From positions 1 to 11,099 of the forward strand of contig JAIPFN010000192.1 in the NCBI GenBank assembly GCA_021736615.1: a stretch of DNA of 11,099 nt, in the 5' to 3' direction. This DNA comes from Phycisphaerae bacterium (GTDB lineage: Bacteria; Planctomycetota; Phycisphaerae; Sedimentisphaerales; Anaerohalosphaeraceae). This document shows positions 1 to 8,400 of the stretch, piece after piece. The stretch's first letter is position 1. Each line of letters starts with the position of its first letter. A program made the translations under genes and the position numbers. Below the pieces are notes generated by a model. It was not told where the DNA came from, ran no database searches, and saw nothing but the letters and a program-made list of their open reading frames with translations.

Positions 1-1902
1 ATAAGCGGCGTAGATAACTTCCTTAGGCGTATTCGCGTTAATATTAAGCCAGTCGCCATAGCAATGAAACTTTTGAGGTGCCAAATGATCTGGAGCGCTT
101 TTCTCTAGGAAATCAACAAACCTCGCCATTGCGTCATAATGTTTTTCAAGAACTGTCGTATCTCCATAAACCTCATAGACCGCCCACGGACAGATAATAG
201 CCGCATCTGCCCACGCCGGCCCCCCTGTACCAGTTATCCACTTGGTAATCGCCGGAGCAACTTTCGGGAAATCACCATCTTTAAGCTGTGCATCAGTCAG
301 GTTAACAAACCACTTTCTAAAGAAAGTCTGAACATCCGTATTCAGACAAGCGGTACGTATATACGCCTGTGCATCGCCAGTCCAGCCAAGCCTTTCATCT
401 CTCTGCGGACAGTCTGTCGGAACATCTATAAAATTAGCCCGCTGCGTCTGACAGACATTATGATAAAGCTGGTTAAGCCGCTTATCCGAACACTCAAAAC
501 TTCCCGCAACCGGTGTCGCCGATGTAAGCTCAATACCGGTGATCGCGTCTTTACCGGGTTTGCCTGGAAAACCAGTCATCCCGACATATTGAAATCCATG
601 AAACGTAAACTCCGGCTGCCAAACCTCAATACCGCCGCCTTTGCATATATAAGTATCGATCACCCGCGCCTGACGCAGGTTTGCCGTATAAACAGTACCG
701 TCGGCATTAAGACGTTCGCCGAATATCAGCGTAATCTTCGTACCGTTTTCGGCCTGAACTTTCAATCTTGCGATACCGGCAAAATTAGTGCCCATATCAA
801 AAACAAAGTTACCGGGCTTTGGCTCTTTGACAGACAGGGGTTTTATCTCCTGGAATACCTTTACAGTATTTGAAGGATAGGCCTCGATCTTCGCTTCGAT
901 CTTTTCGGTAACATCTGCTTTTGCCCAACCGTCTGCATTGAAGCCTGCCTTGTTCCAGCCGTCCACCTCAAGCCGCCCGTCATAAGTTTCACCTGCAAGA
1001 AAATCGCTTTCGAGTATTGGCCCCGTACTTGCCTTCCAACTGCCGTCTGTAGCAACTACCACCGTCGAGCCGTCTGTATATTCTATAACAAGCTGCCCCA
1101 AAAGTCGCGGATTCTTACCGTAATGATCCCGATACTTTTTAGCGCCGATATGCCCTGCATACCATCCATCGGCCAAAATCCCTCCGACAGCATTTTCACC
1201 TTCCTTAACCATCGCGGTAACATCGTAAGTGTTGTAGTAAACTCGTATTCGATAGTCGGTCCACCCCGGCGTAAAATAATCATCCCCGACACCCTTGCCG
1301 TTAACACTCATCTTGTAATTACCCAGTGCCGAAGCATAAAGCGTCGCTCTTTTTACGGGTTTGTCAATTTTGAAATCCTTGCGAAGATAACGCGGCGGCA
1401 CAAGCAGGTAGGCTAACTTTTCTTTTTGATATTTAATCTCCGCATCAACGCGGGGTTTATCGTAACCTATCCACTCACCTTTCCATTTGGAATCCATCAG
1501 CCCCATGGACCATTTCGCCGCCTTGCTCCAATCACTTCCTTTGCCTTTCTCATCCCAGACCATAACTTTCCAGAAGCACTCCTGCCCGCTTACAAGCTTT
1601 TTTCCCGCGTAAACTATGGCAGTTATCTCATCATTGACAACCTTGCCGCTGTCCCACAGATCGCCATTGTTATTTTGCAAGGCCTTTAAACTTGACGCCG
1701 CAATAACGCGATAAGCAGACTGCCCCTGACTTTTTTCGTCAGATTTCAGGGTCCAGCTAAGCGTTGGTCTTTCAGCGTCAATCCCCAAAGGATCGGCCAT
1801 GTACTGGCAGCGAAGATAATCGGCCTCAATACCTCCGGCATATAGCGAACCTGTCAGCAGTACAATACATCCGAGCAAAAACATGAAAGATTTAATTTTC
1901 AT
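1..1902 (-). CDS. GH78 alpha-L-rhamnosidase, 5' part (gene runs off the window)
   Basis: This gene encodes a secreted alpha-L-rhamnosidase that hydrolyses terminal alpha-L-rhamnose from glycans or glycosides. I translated it directly: 634 codons from the ATG at 1902 are open to the window edge, so the C-terminal part is missing; family members usually have about 900 or more residues. Residues 1-22 look like a Sec signal peptide ending LYA|GG. Residues 28-50 carry the family N-terminal signature (LRCQYMADPLGID...LSW). Beta-rich rhamnosidase modules span roughly 170-460, and the (alpha/alpha)6 catalytic domain starts near 465. The hallmark DCPQRDERLGWTGD lies at 497-510, and Glu503 in RDERLGW matches the known GH78 general acid. 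The last visible residues (YGDWLN...TPKEVIYAAY) also fit the family; the general-base Glu lies beyond the window. AAGGGA sits 8 nt before the ATG. The gene follows the tandem esterase by 63 bp, so the two are probably co-transcribed. The family call is secure; the natural substrate is not known. Confidence 0.93.
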   Translation of the reverse strand, partial: MKIKSFMFLLGCIVLLTGSLYAGGIEADYLRCQYMADPLGIDAERPTLSWTLKSDEKSQGQSAYRVIAASSLKALQNNNGDLWDSGKVVNDEITAIVYAGKKLVSGQECFWKVMVWDEKGKGSDWSKAAKWSMGLMDSKWKGEWIGYDKPRVDAEIKYQKEKLAYLLVPPRYLRKDFKIDKPVKRATLYASALGNYKMSVNGKGVGDDYFTPGWTDYRIRVYYNTYDVTAMVKEGENAVGGILADGWYAGHIGAKKYRDHYGKNPRLLGQLVIEYTDGSTVVVATDGSWKASTGPILESDFLAGETYDGRLEVDGWNKAGFNADGWAKADVTEKIEAKIEAYPSNTVKVFQEIKPLSVKEPKPGNFVFDMGTNFAGIARLKVQAENGTKITLIFGERLNADGTVYTANLRQARVIDTYICKGGGIEVWQPEFTFHGFQYVGMTGFPGKPGKDAITGIELTSATPVAGSFECSDKRLNQLYHNVCQTQRANFIDVPTDCPQRDERLGWTGDAQAYIRTACLNTDVQTFFRKWFVNLTDAQLKDGDFPKVAPAITKWITGTGGPAWADAAIICPWAVYEVYGDTTVLEKHYDAMARFVDFLEKSAPDHLAPQKFHCYGDWLNINANTPKEVIYAAY

Positions 1903-1910
1903 CTGATTAA

Positions 1911-1916
1911 TCCCTT
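1911..1916 (-). promoter_or_regulatory. Ribosome binding site of the rhamnosidase gene
   Basis: AAGGGA on the minus strand ends 8 nt before the ATG at 1902. The spacing is good and the motif partly complements the 16S rRNA 3' end (AAGG plus a G-U pair). It supports 1902 as the start. The same core precedes the two upstream genes. Confidence 0.6.
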
Positions 1917-1965
1917 AAAATAATATCCGTTCTTAAATGAGCGTCTGCAGGACCCGACTCTGTGT

Positions 1966-4860
1966 CTACCTGGCAGCTTCGCCTAGCTTTGTCGCTATGT
2001 CCTTTAGACTTTTTGGCCATTTGTCAAATGTAATACTCTTTGCCTCTGGAATCTCAGGTGCTGTAATACCTTCAACCAATGAACTTGATGGTTGAGCATA
2101 GAGAAACTGTACTTGATCCTGACCATAAGTCTTTGGCAGACTCCCGGCATAGATTTCCAGTTCAGCGGCATAGTTTTCAGGAGTATATCCAAGATTGCCT
2201 TCTGAAGGAACCCAGATAACACCGGACACTGCCATTGGAGTCAGCGGGCTGACACACCAGTTATATGCATAAGTTGGGATCATGTCTGATTTAACGGTGT
2301 CGCTTTTTCCTGGTTCCGGAAATGCCGGAAATTGCAGCGGAGCACTCTTAGACAAATCCGCACCACTCTTACCGGCATCGATAACAGTCTTAACAGCCGC
2401 TTTAACTTCCTTAACATGCTGATCGGCAGCCATCTTTGCAATGTCAGAGTCAGGATACTGAAGAAAAAGTTCGTCAAGACGAGCTTTAAACGCCGGGTTT
2501 TTAATATCCTTAACGCCATTGAACGATGTCCATGACAGCGGCGAAGCCATTTGTGCAGCACGTCCCCCCTGGCCTGAAGACATAGTCATAAAGCCTTGCG
2601 GAATACCCGGACGGTTTAAAGCTTTCGCGAATTCATAAGCAAACATTGTAACGCCTTCATCGGCTGCAGAGTAATCAGCAGTCGTCCATGATGAACGGTA
2701 TTTACCACCGCCGATCTCAAAGCCGCGCTTTCTTGGAGTGGGAGACGTACTTGCTGAGGTTTTTCTCCTGAACTCACGAACAAGCGGCATAGCTTCAGGA
2801 ATCTTCGCATTCTTATCACGCTGATCGTAGCCCCATTCGCTGGTAAGCAGCGTACTGCCTGTCAAATACCATACGTCACCAACCAGAATATCCTTTACTG
2901 TTCTGCTGTGACCATGGCTCGCTTCAACTGTCAAAGTTATTGGTTTCGTAGATGCTTTCAACGCCGGAAATTCAACCGACCATTGCTGAAGATCGTTCGC
3001 TGCGGCTGTCTTAGTAACGCCGCCGAGAGTAACTGTAACCTTAACGCCTTTGTTTGCATGACCCCAGACCGGGATAGTCTTATCTCGCTGAATGATAACA
3101 CCGTCACGATAGTATTCGGCAACCTGAAGGATCGGATAGTCAGGATCGGTATAGCGTGCATATTTAGCTTTTAGAGCTGCCGCTTTTTCCAGATCGTCTT
3201 CTTCAAAGATCAGCTTGCCGTTGACAGAAGCAAACGGCGTAGCAGGCAGACCGGCCTTGTTATAGAGGTTCGAGTTTTCCGGCACCGCGTTATATGCGTA
3301 CTGAACGCCGATGGGTTTTGATACATTTTCAGAGCTTACTTCTACTGTATCGCCAACGATAACAGCATCAGCAGCATGCCATTTTTTGTCTTCACCGCAT
3401 ACACGGAAATGATTCAGCTTTTCCCCCGGGGTCGGCCTTGCCGGTTCAACGTATTTGCCCGGTTCTCTGTAATCTTTGGCCATACCCTTGCTGCCAACCA
3501 TCAAACCGCCAAACAGACTTTCCTTTTCAAACGACACAATAGCTTTGCTGCCCTTTACTTTATAACCGGTATAAATAGGCCCGGTGTAAGCGATGTCTTT
3601 GCCGTAGTCCTTTGCCAGCGCCCAGCGTGCCATTCTCATACCCGGGTGAAGCTTGTTGTAATAGTGAATCCCCTGCGGCCTTGCCGAGTTAAGGTCCGAC
3701 TGAACAACCATACCAACATTCTCACGGTTGTTCATAAAGTACATATGCTGCACCTGGCGGATGTCCGCGAACCCAACATTATCAGGGTCTGGAGAACCAT
3801 AACACTGCATCTGAGTAAAGTAGAACGGCATATCCGGCATATCCCAGGCATCCCTCCAACCGTTTACAAGAGCTTCCATTCTCGCCGCATAGATTCTGCC
3901 GTCGCCGGAGTTACTCGTTCCCTGACACCAGATCGCGCCGCGGATAGCATACGGAACTACCGGGTTTATCTTACCATTGAAGAACTGTGAAGGACCGCGC
4001 CACATTCCTGCTATACCGGGCAGATTCGGCCTTTCCGGAACTTTACCTCCCGCGGCGGCGATTTCGCCGGCTTCTTTTTGCCATGCTCTCAGATCCTTAT
4101 AGTATTGTTCAAACGCGTTACGGCCTTGTTTAATCAGCGGATCCGCATCGTGCATCAGGTCAACATCGACTTTTAGCTTTGGATGTTTTTCAATAGCCTG
4201 TCGTTGTGTAAATGCTTCTACCCTGGTATTACTGTGTGCGCTTAGCAAAATACCGATGGGCATGTTCAATTCTTTATAGAGTTCATACGCAAATGAAAGT
4301 GACAAAGCTGAGAAACCACCGCAACCTTTGGCTTTTACCCATCCGGCATCTGAAGTGGCTTTTTTCTGCGGATACAAAGCAGACACCGTATTGATGCTGA
4401 TCTCTCTTACCGGAATATCTTCCTTTGCACCGGAGATTTCGCGTACGATCTCGTTGCACATACTCTTACCTGCAGTCCAAACCATATTAGACTGCCCCGA
4501 AGAGAACCAAACCTCGCCAACCAGTACCCCATTAAGGACGATTGACTTGCCCTTATTGTTTGTCACCTTAAAACTGCGTTCAGTGCGTGAAACCTTAAGC
4601 GGATTCAGTTTGACCATCCAGTCGCCGTTTTTATCAGCGACGGCGGTCCTGGTTTGATCTGCAAATTCGACTGTAACTTTGGCCCCCGGTGCATCGAAAC
4701 CCCATACAGGCACGTCAGTCTGTCGTTGCAGAATCATATTATCCGTAAACGGCGCAGCCAGTTCAAGCGTTTGAGTTACCACCTCAACTTCAGAGGCCAC
4801 TGCAATTCCTGCAAACAACACCAATGCCAGCACCAACAAAACAGCTTTCAGTTTCTTCAT
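1966..4860 (-). CDS. Tandem sialate O-acetylesterase-like protein with a degenerate second module
   Basis: This is an exported SGNH-type carbohydrate O-acetylesterase of the SIAE/SASA group, 964 residues from the ATG at 4860; single-module relatives are usually about 500-650. Start: AAGGGA (4873-4868) is 7 nt from ATG 4860, against 4 nt from the adjacent ATG 4863, and a more distant ATG at 4890 has no good site. Residues 1-22 are a Sec signal peptide (AVA|SE). Module 1 (about 30-560) has the beta-sandwich opening (FTDNMILQRQTDVPVWG), the serine motif GQSNM at 122-126 (Ser124), WCQGTSN at 311-317, a His motif GIHYYNK at 397-403 (His399), and the family tail NLYNKAGLPATPF at 531-543. Module 2 (about 575-964) repeats the fold (VIIQRDKTIPVWGHA), but the serine motif reads GSTLL (668-672), WCQGTSN reads WVPSEGN (883-889), and no histidine occurs after residue 815. 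Module 2 is therefore probably not catalytic. The substrate is likely an acetylated glycan, not necessarily sialic acid. It lies 63 bp upstream of the rhamnosidase. Confidence 0.9.
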   Translation of the reverse strand: MKKLKAVLLVLALVLFAGIAVASEVEVVTQTLELAAPFTDNMILQRQTDVPVWGFDAPGAKVTVEFADQTRTAVADKNGDWMVKLNPLKVSRTERSFKVTNNKGKSIVLNGVLVGEVWFSSGQSNMVWTAGKSMCNEIVREISGAKEDIPVREISINTVSALYPQKKATSDAGWVKAKGCGGFSALSLSFAYELYKELNMPIGILLSAHSNTRVEAFTQRQAIEKHPKLKVDVDLMHDADPLIKQGRNAFEQYYKDLRAWQKEAGEIAAAGGKVPERPNLPGIAGMWRGPSQFFNGKINPVVPYAIRGAIWCQGTSNSGDGRIYAARMEALVNGWRDAWDMPDMPFYFTQMQCYGSPDPDNVGFADIRQVQHMYFMNNRENVGMVVQSDLNSARPQGIHYYNKLHPGMRMARWALAKDYGKDIAYTGPIYTGYKVKGSKAIVSFEKESLFGGLMVGSKGMAKDYREPGKYVEPARPTPGEKLNHFRVCGEDKKWHAADAVIVGDTVEVSSENVSKPIGVQYAYNAVPENSNLYNKAGLPATPFASVNGKLIFEEDDLEKAAALKAKYARYTDPDYPILQVAEYYRDGVIIQRDKTIPVWGHANKGVKVTVTLGGVTKTAAANDLQQWSVEFPALKASTKPITLTVEASHGHSRTVKDILVGDVWYLTGSTLLTSEWGYDQRDKNAKIPEAMPLVREFRRKTSASTSPTPRKRGFEIGGGKYRSSWTTADYSAADEGVTMFAYEFAKALNRPGIPQGFMTMSSGQGGRAAQMASPLSWTSFNGVKDIKNPAFKARLDELFLQYPDSDIAKMAADQHVKEVKAAVKTVIDAGKSGADLSKSAPLQFPAFPEPGKSDTVKSDMIPTYAYNWCVSPLTPMAVSGVIWVPSEGNLGYTPENYAAELEIYAGSLPKTYGQDQVQFLYAQPSSSLVEGITAPEIPEAKSITFDKWPKSLKDIATKLGEAAR

Positions 4861-4867
4861 CATTAAA

Positions 4868-4873
4868 TCCCTT
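4868..4873 (-). promoter_or_regulatory. Ribosome binding site of the tandem esterase
   Basis: AAGGGA on the minus strand precedes two adjacent ATG codons. It is 4 nt from the ATG at 4863 and 7 nt from the one at 4860, which favours 4860. The two choices differ by one Met. Confidence 0.55.
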
Positions 4874-4890
4874 TCAGTTTCTATTTGCAT

Positions 4891-4919
4891 TTTAAATCTT
4901 ATTTTTTAATCCGCGCCAA
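4891..4919 (-). promoter_or_regulatory. Weak candidate promoter of the tandem esterase
   Basis: On the minus strand, TTGGCG (4919-4914, 4 of 6 to the sigma70 -35) is followed after 17 nt by TTTAAA (4896-4891, 4 of 6 to the -10). Transcription would start near 4884, giving a leader of about 20-25 nt to the ATGs at 4863/4860. The geometry matches the better promoter of the GH2 gene, but both hexamers are poor and the region is AT-rich, so chance is a real alternative. The -35 falls inside a repeat block. Confidence 0.22.
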
Positions 4920-4926
4920 TCCGTAG
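4908..4926. repeat. Short repeat block, AATCCG type (10+9 nt)
   Basis: AATCCGCGCC (4908-4917) is followed directly by AATCCGTAG (4918-4926). The unit and its 10/9 nt spacing match the fuller block at 5346-5373. It overlaps the start of long direct-repeat copy A. Confidence 0.5.
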
Positions 4927-5010
4927 TACAATCTTTCAACTTCTTGTATTTTATGCGCGTTTTTTAATAACAACTTTCACAATTCTTTATTCAATAACAA
5001 GTTACATTAA
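4917..5010. repeat. Imperfect long direct repeat, copy A
   Basis: Positions 4929-4967 match 5070-5108 at 35 of 39 bases without a gap (offset 141). Similarity resumes at AACAAGTTAC (4996-5005) against AACCAGTTAC (5123-5132) at offset 127, so copy B is about 14 nt shorter inside. It may be a diverged duplication of a leader or promoter segment, or the remains of a dispersed repeat. Confidence 0.6.
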
Positions 5011-5057
5011 AACTCCCACAACACCAACTTCTGCCTTTTTCACTCTTTTATTAGTGT

Positions 5058-5136
5058 CAATTAGTACTACAATCTTTCATCTTCTTGTTTTTCATGCTCG
5101 TTTTTTAACAACTCAAACTTATAACCAGTTACCTCA
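5058..5136. repeat. Imperfect long direct repeat, copy B
   Basis: This is the second copy of the segment at 4917-5010. It keeps the core TACAATCTTTCA and the run CGTTTTTTAA (5099-5108), then AACCAGTTAC after a roughly 14-nt internal deletion relative to copy A. No terminal inverted repeats or target-site duplication are evident. Confidence 0.55.
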
Positions 5137-5196
5137 CAAATGTTTATGTCGATATTAAAAATGGCCCAACTATTTACTTATTGCATACTCTCTTAT

Positions 5197-5225
5197 CCCT
5201 CTGTGGTCCTCTTTGTCCTCTGTGG
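5197..5225. repeat. Short repeat block, CCTCTGTGG type (10+9+10 nt)
   Basis: Three units follow one another: CCCTCTGTGG (5197-5206), TCCTCTTTG (5207-5215) and TCCTCTGTGG (5216-5225). On the minus strand this reads as CCACAGAGG-like units. The 10 then 9 nt spacing is the same as in the unrelated AATCCG blocks nearby. Confidence 0.6.
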
Positions 5226-5345
5226 CAAAAAAGAAAAACAAGCCAGTCTGCAAAAAGTTGCAAGCGGCGCCCAACCAAACACCCACATCTAAATTTTTTA
5301 TTTTTAATCTGTCGTTTTGATTTTTGCTTTTTAATCTTTAATTTT

Positions 5346-5373
5346 AATCCGTGTCAATCCGTGAAATCCGTGG
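5346..5373. repeat. Short repeat block, AATCCGTG type (10+9+9 nt)
   Basis: Three units follow one another: AATCCGTGTC (5346-5355), AATCCGTGA (5356-5364) and AATCCGTGG (5365-5373). On the minus strand they read CACGGATT, and the junction contains a perfect TTGACA (5357-5352), with no good -10 hexamer behind it. I recall similar CACGGATT/CACAGAGG strings in many environmental bacterial genomes, but cannot verify that here. Confidence 0.65.
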
Positions 5374-5439
5374 TTAGTTTTTTTCGCAGCGGCTAGACCG
5401 CCCTGAGTAATCCGCGGATAAATTTCTCGACTTCAAATT

Positions 5440-8400
5440 TTAGTCAAGTTCAAGCTCCTGTATCCAGACATTGCGAAAACGAACCTTATTATGATGGCCC
5501 TGTAGTTTGATCGGCCCTGGCTCCGGCCCTTCCCTTTTGCCGGCGCCCGTCTGTTTTTCAAGTTCCACATCGTCATGGATCAACTGCCCATTTTGATATA
5601 CCGTGATACGAGCGTTGACGACCTTTTTATCGCCGTCAAACCGTGCCCCCCGAAAAGCTATATCATAGCTTTGCCACTGACCGGCCGGCTTGCTGACCAA
5701 CTTATCAGGTTTCTTCATCCTATAGAGACTGCCCGCATACGAGGCCTTATAGTCCGCCTCGGATACGCCGTATGAATTGAGAATCTGAATCTCGTATCGC
5801 TGCTGGATATAAACTCCTGAATTACCATTCGTTTCGGGGTCTGCTCCTGGGGCATCATTAACATTAAACTCAACATGCATCCGGAAGTCCCGGTATGACT
5901 CTTTAGTGATAAGGCTGTCCCACACAGGCGATGCGGTGAGCACACCATCCTTAAACGTCCACTGGCACTTCGTATCGGTCTCGGGGATCAGATCATAACC
6001 GGTTTCGCCGACGAGCATCTTTGCATCTGCCGGTCGATCCGATTTCGTAATATCAATAATATCCTTCGTGCCGATGTCAGTATTGAATGTATTATTATAC
6101 GCTTTGAAATTCAGCCCGGCGGGCTTAAGCCCTTCACCGGCGGCAGCTATCTTAACATCTCCGGTTTCACCGGTTGAACGAACGGCAACGCGTACCAATC
6201 CGCCGCTGGTTTTAATTTCCCCCGCCCCTGCCAAACTCCCGGCACCGCTGACGGTAACTGATAGTTTTTGGTCGGTTGTGTAACAACGGTTGCCGTCGGC
6301 ATCGCATATTGTCAGGTCTATATAGCTGATGTCGCGGCCATCGGCAATCAGCCAGTTATTCGAAGCTGCAATCGCAATTTCAGCTGCTTTCCCTGCCGTC
6401 TTGCGAATATCTGCTAACTTTCTCCTTCCGAACTTGCCTTTAGCCTCAAGGGTACCCTCTTCAAACTCGACATCCTTCCATACAAGCGGAGCATTTTCTA
6501 TTGCCGGGTATTGATCGGCAGTAGAGACGCCCTTTCCGAGCGATTTGCCGTTTAATATTAATTCGACATCAGTACAGTTACTAAAAACGACGACATCACG
6601 TTTCGTACCGGGCTCGTAATTCCAGTGCCCTAGGATATGAAGAACCGGATGATCCGCCCACATCGCCTCATAGAAGTAAAAGATTTCCTTTTCCAGCCGA
6701 TACCGGTCGACAGCGCCATGAATATCCATTACCGTATTTTGCGAGTAATCGGTAAAGCACCACATCGACCCGCCGCTAAACCACGGACGCTGATTTATAA
6801 AGGACCAGTACTTTGCGCTAGCCGCCCAGGCGAAATCTTCACGTTCCCACTGGCCGCGAGTTACAATGTAATCGTTCAGGATACCCTCTGACATGATCTG
6901 AATTCGGTCGGGGTACAGTTCGCGGAAGTAATCCGGCATGAACTCATAGCTTTTACCTGTCTTCGGACCGATGAGCTTTTGCTCTGAAAAGTTCAAAGCA
7001 CCGCCATTACAGGCGACCATATCGGCAATGCTTGTAAGACCGGCGACGTCATTCTTTTGCCACTGTCCGCCGATGACCATGGAAACCGGGCGATCCGGAT
7101 CGACCTCTTTAAATGTATCGACCATCTTCTGAAGATGACGACGCATGTAAGGATACTCTTTCGAATTGATTCTCCACGCCGTACGTCCGGGGTGTCCGGG
7201 CGGAAGATGCCCGACGCCCGGTTTGTAAGCAGGCGCGATCATAACCTCGTTGACAGTGTTCCATGCAATAATACAGGGATGACTTCCATGATGGCGGACC
7301 ATGTCGCGTATCATACGCACCGAATTGTCGATAGCCTCTTCACCGCCTGAAGCACGAACCGACCCGTGCCAGTAAGGCTGTTCTTCCATAACCAGAATAC
7401 CCAGTTCGTCACAGGCATTAAGGCATTCCTTCGATCTCGGATAATGCGACGCACGCATATAGTTGCAGCCCATATTCTTCATTAGCTTCATATCGCTGCG
7501 GTGAAAACGCTCAGGCAGCGCATTGCCCAGCCCCGGGAAGAATACATGGATATTTGCACCTTTAAGTTTGGTAGGTTTGCCGTTAAGGGAAAAACCTTTA
7601 TCCGCATCGAAGTTGAAGAATCGGTATCCGACGCGGTCGGTCTGCGAATCGATAACCTTGCCGCCTTCAAGTATTTCGGTAGTCAGGGTGTAAAGAACCG
7701 GTTTTACATCCGACCAAAGCTTAGGACGCTTTACAACCGGCAGTTTGACCTCGATAGAGTTGGTAAGCCGATAGCGAGTCTTCACCGGCGTCGTCGTAGT
7801 CGAGACCACCTTACCATCCGGTGAAGTCAGGGTATGTCGAACCTCAAGCACTGCGCCGGAAAGTTTCGTTTCCTCAAGATGTATGCGAACGACCGTAGAA
7901 GCAGAATCGCCAGTCACTTCCGGCGTGCGAATCTCGACCCCTGCACAAGCAATATACGCATGATCACGAACGTCCAGCCACACCGGGCGAGATATTCCGC
8001 CGTAGCGGTCCCATCCGATCCACGCCGGCATTGCCGCCTCGAGTTTATAGCTGTTGTCTGCCCGGACGACAATAGTATTTCCGCCCTCATCCAACAGGTC
8101 CGTAATATCCAGCAAAGACGAAAGAAACCCGCCGTTTCGTCCCCCGGCATAACCGCCGTTGACCCAGACCTTAGAAAAATTATTGACGCCTTCAAACTCG
8201 ACAAGCAATCGCTGACCCGGTTTTAATTCCGGAGCCGTAAAAGTCTTACGGTACCACCCGCCGCCAATATAGGGATCCTTCAAACCCGGCCCCATATCAT
8301 CGGCGTTCCACGAGTGCGGCAAAATAACAGGAGACATTTCCTTCGCCTCGGCGGCAAAGTCATCCATCCATTTAGCATCGCTCTTAACAAAACTCCAGCC

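Larger units (their letters stand above)
4864..5439. other. 576-bp AT-rich intergenic region with repeats and no gene
   Basis: This lies between the GH2 stop codon and the tandem esterase start. I see no coding sequence: the one plus-strand frame across it (5181-5396) translates only repeat and T-rich sequence. It holds a diverged long direct repeat (4917-5010 and 5058-5136) and three short blocks with 10+9 nt spacing (4908-4926, 5197-5225, 5346-5373). A T-rich stretch at 5290-5350 has the decamer TTTTTAATCT twice (5301-5310 and 5328-5337). No intrinsic terminator for the GH2 gene is visible: the small GC hairpin near 5388-5400 is followed by A, not T, on the minus strand. Read-through from GH2 into the esterase is therefore possible. 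Confidence 0.7.

Noticed and set aside
139..873. Plus-strand open frame of 244 codons opposite the rhamnosidase
   Set aside because: It is antisense to the GH78 coding sequence, which runs unbroken and contains the catalytic motif. No domain or ribosome binding site supports it.
1866..1902. Lipobox-like LLGC at residues 9-12 of the rhamnosidase
   Set aside because: The hydrophobic stretch before the Cys is too short and hydrophobic sequence continues after it to a good LYA|GG site, so ordinary Sec cleavage is more likely.
3376..3990. Plus-strand open frame of 204 codons inside the tandem esterase
   Set aside because: It is antisense to conserved esterase module 1 and encodes no recognisable protein.
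5197..5373. Possible CRISPR array in the repeat-rich gap
   Set aside because: The units are 9-10 nt, contiguous and without unique spacers of regular length, and no cas gene is present.
5181..5396. Plus-strand open frame of 71 codons in the GH2-esterase gap
   Set aside because: Its codons are simply the CTCTGTGG and AATCCGTG repeat blocks and a T-rich stretch. Such repeats often give spurious small proteins.
5386..5402. Small GC hairpin (GCGG...CCGC) downstream of the GH2 stop
   Set aside because: On the minus strand it is followed by A residues, not T, and the stem is only 4-5 bp, so it is not an intrinsic terminator for GH2.
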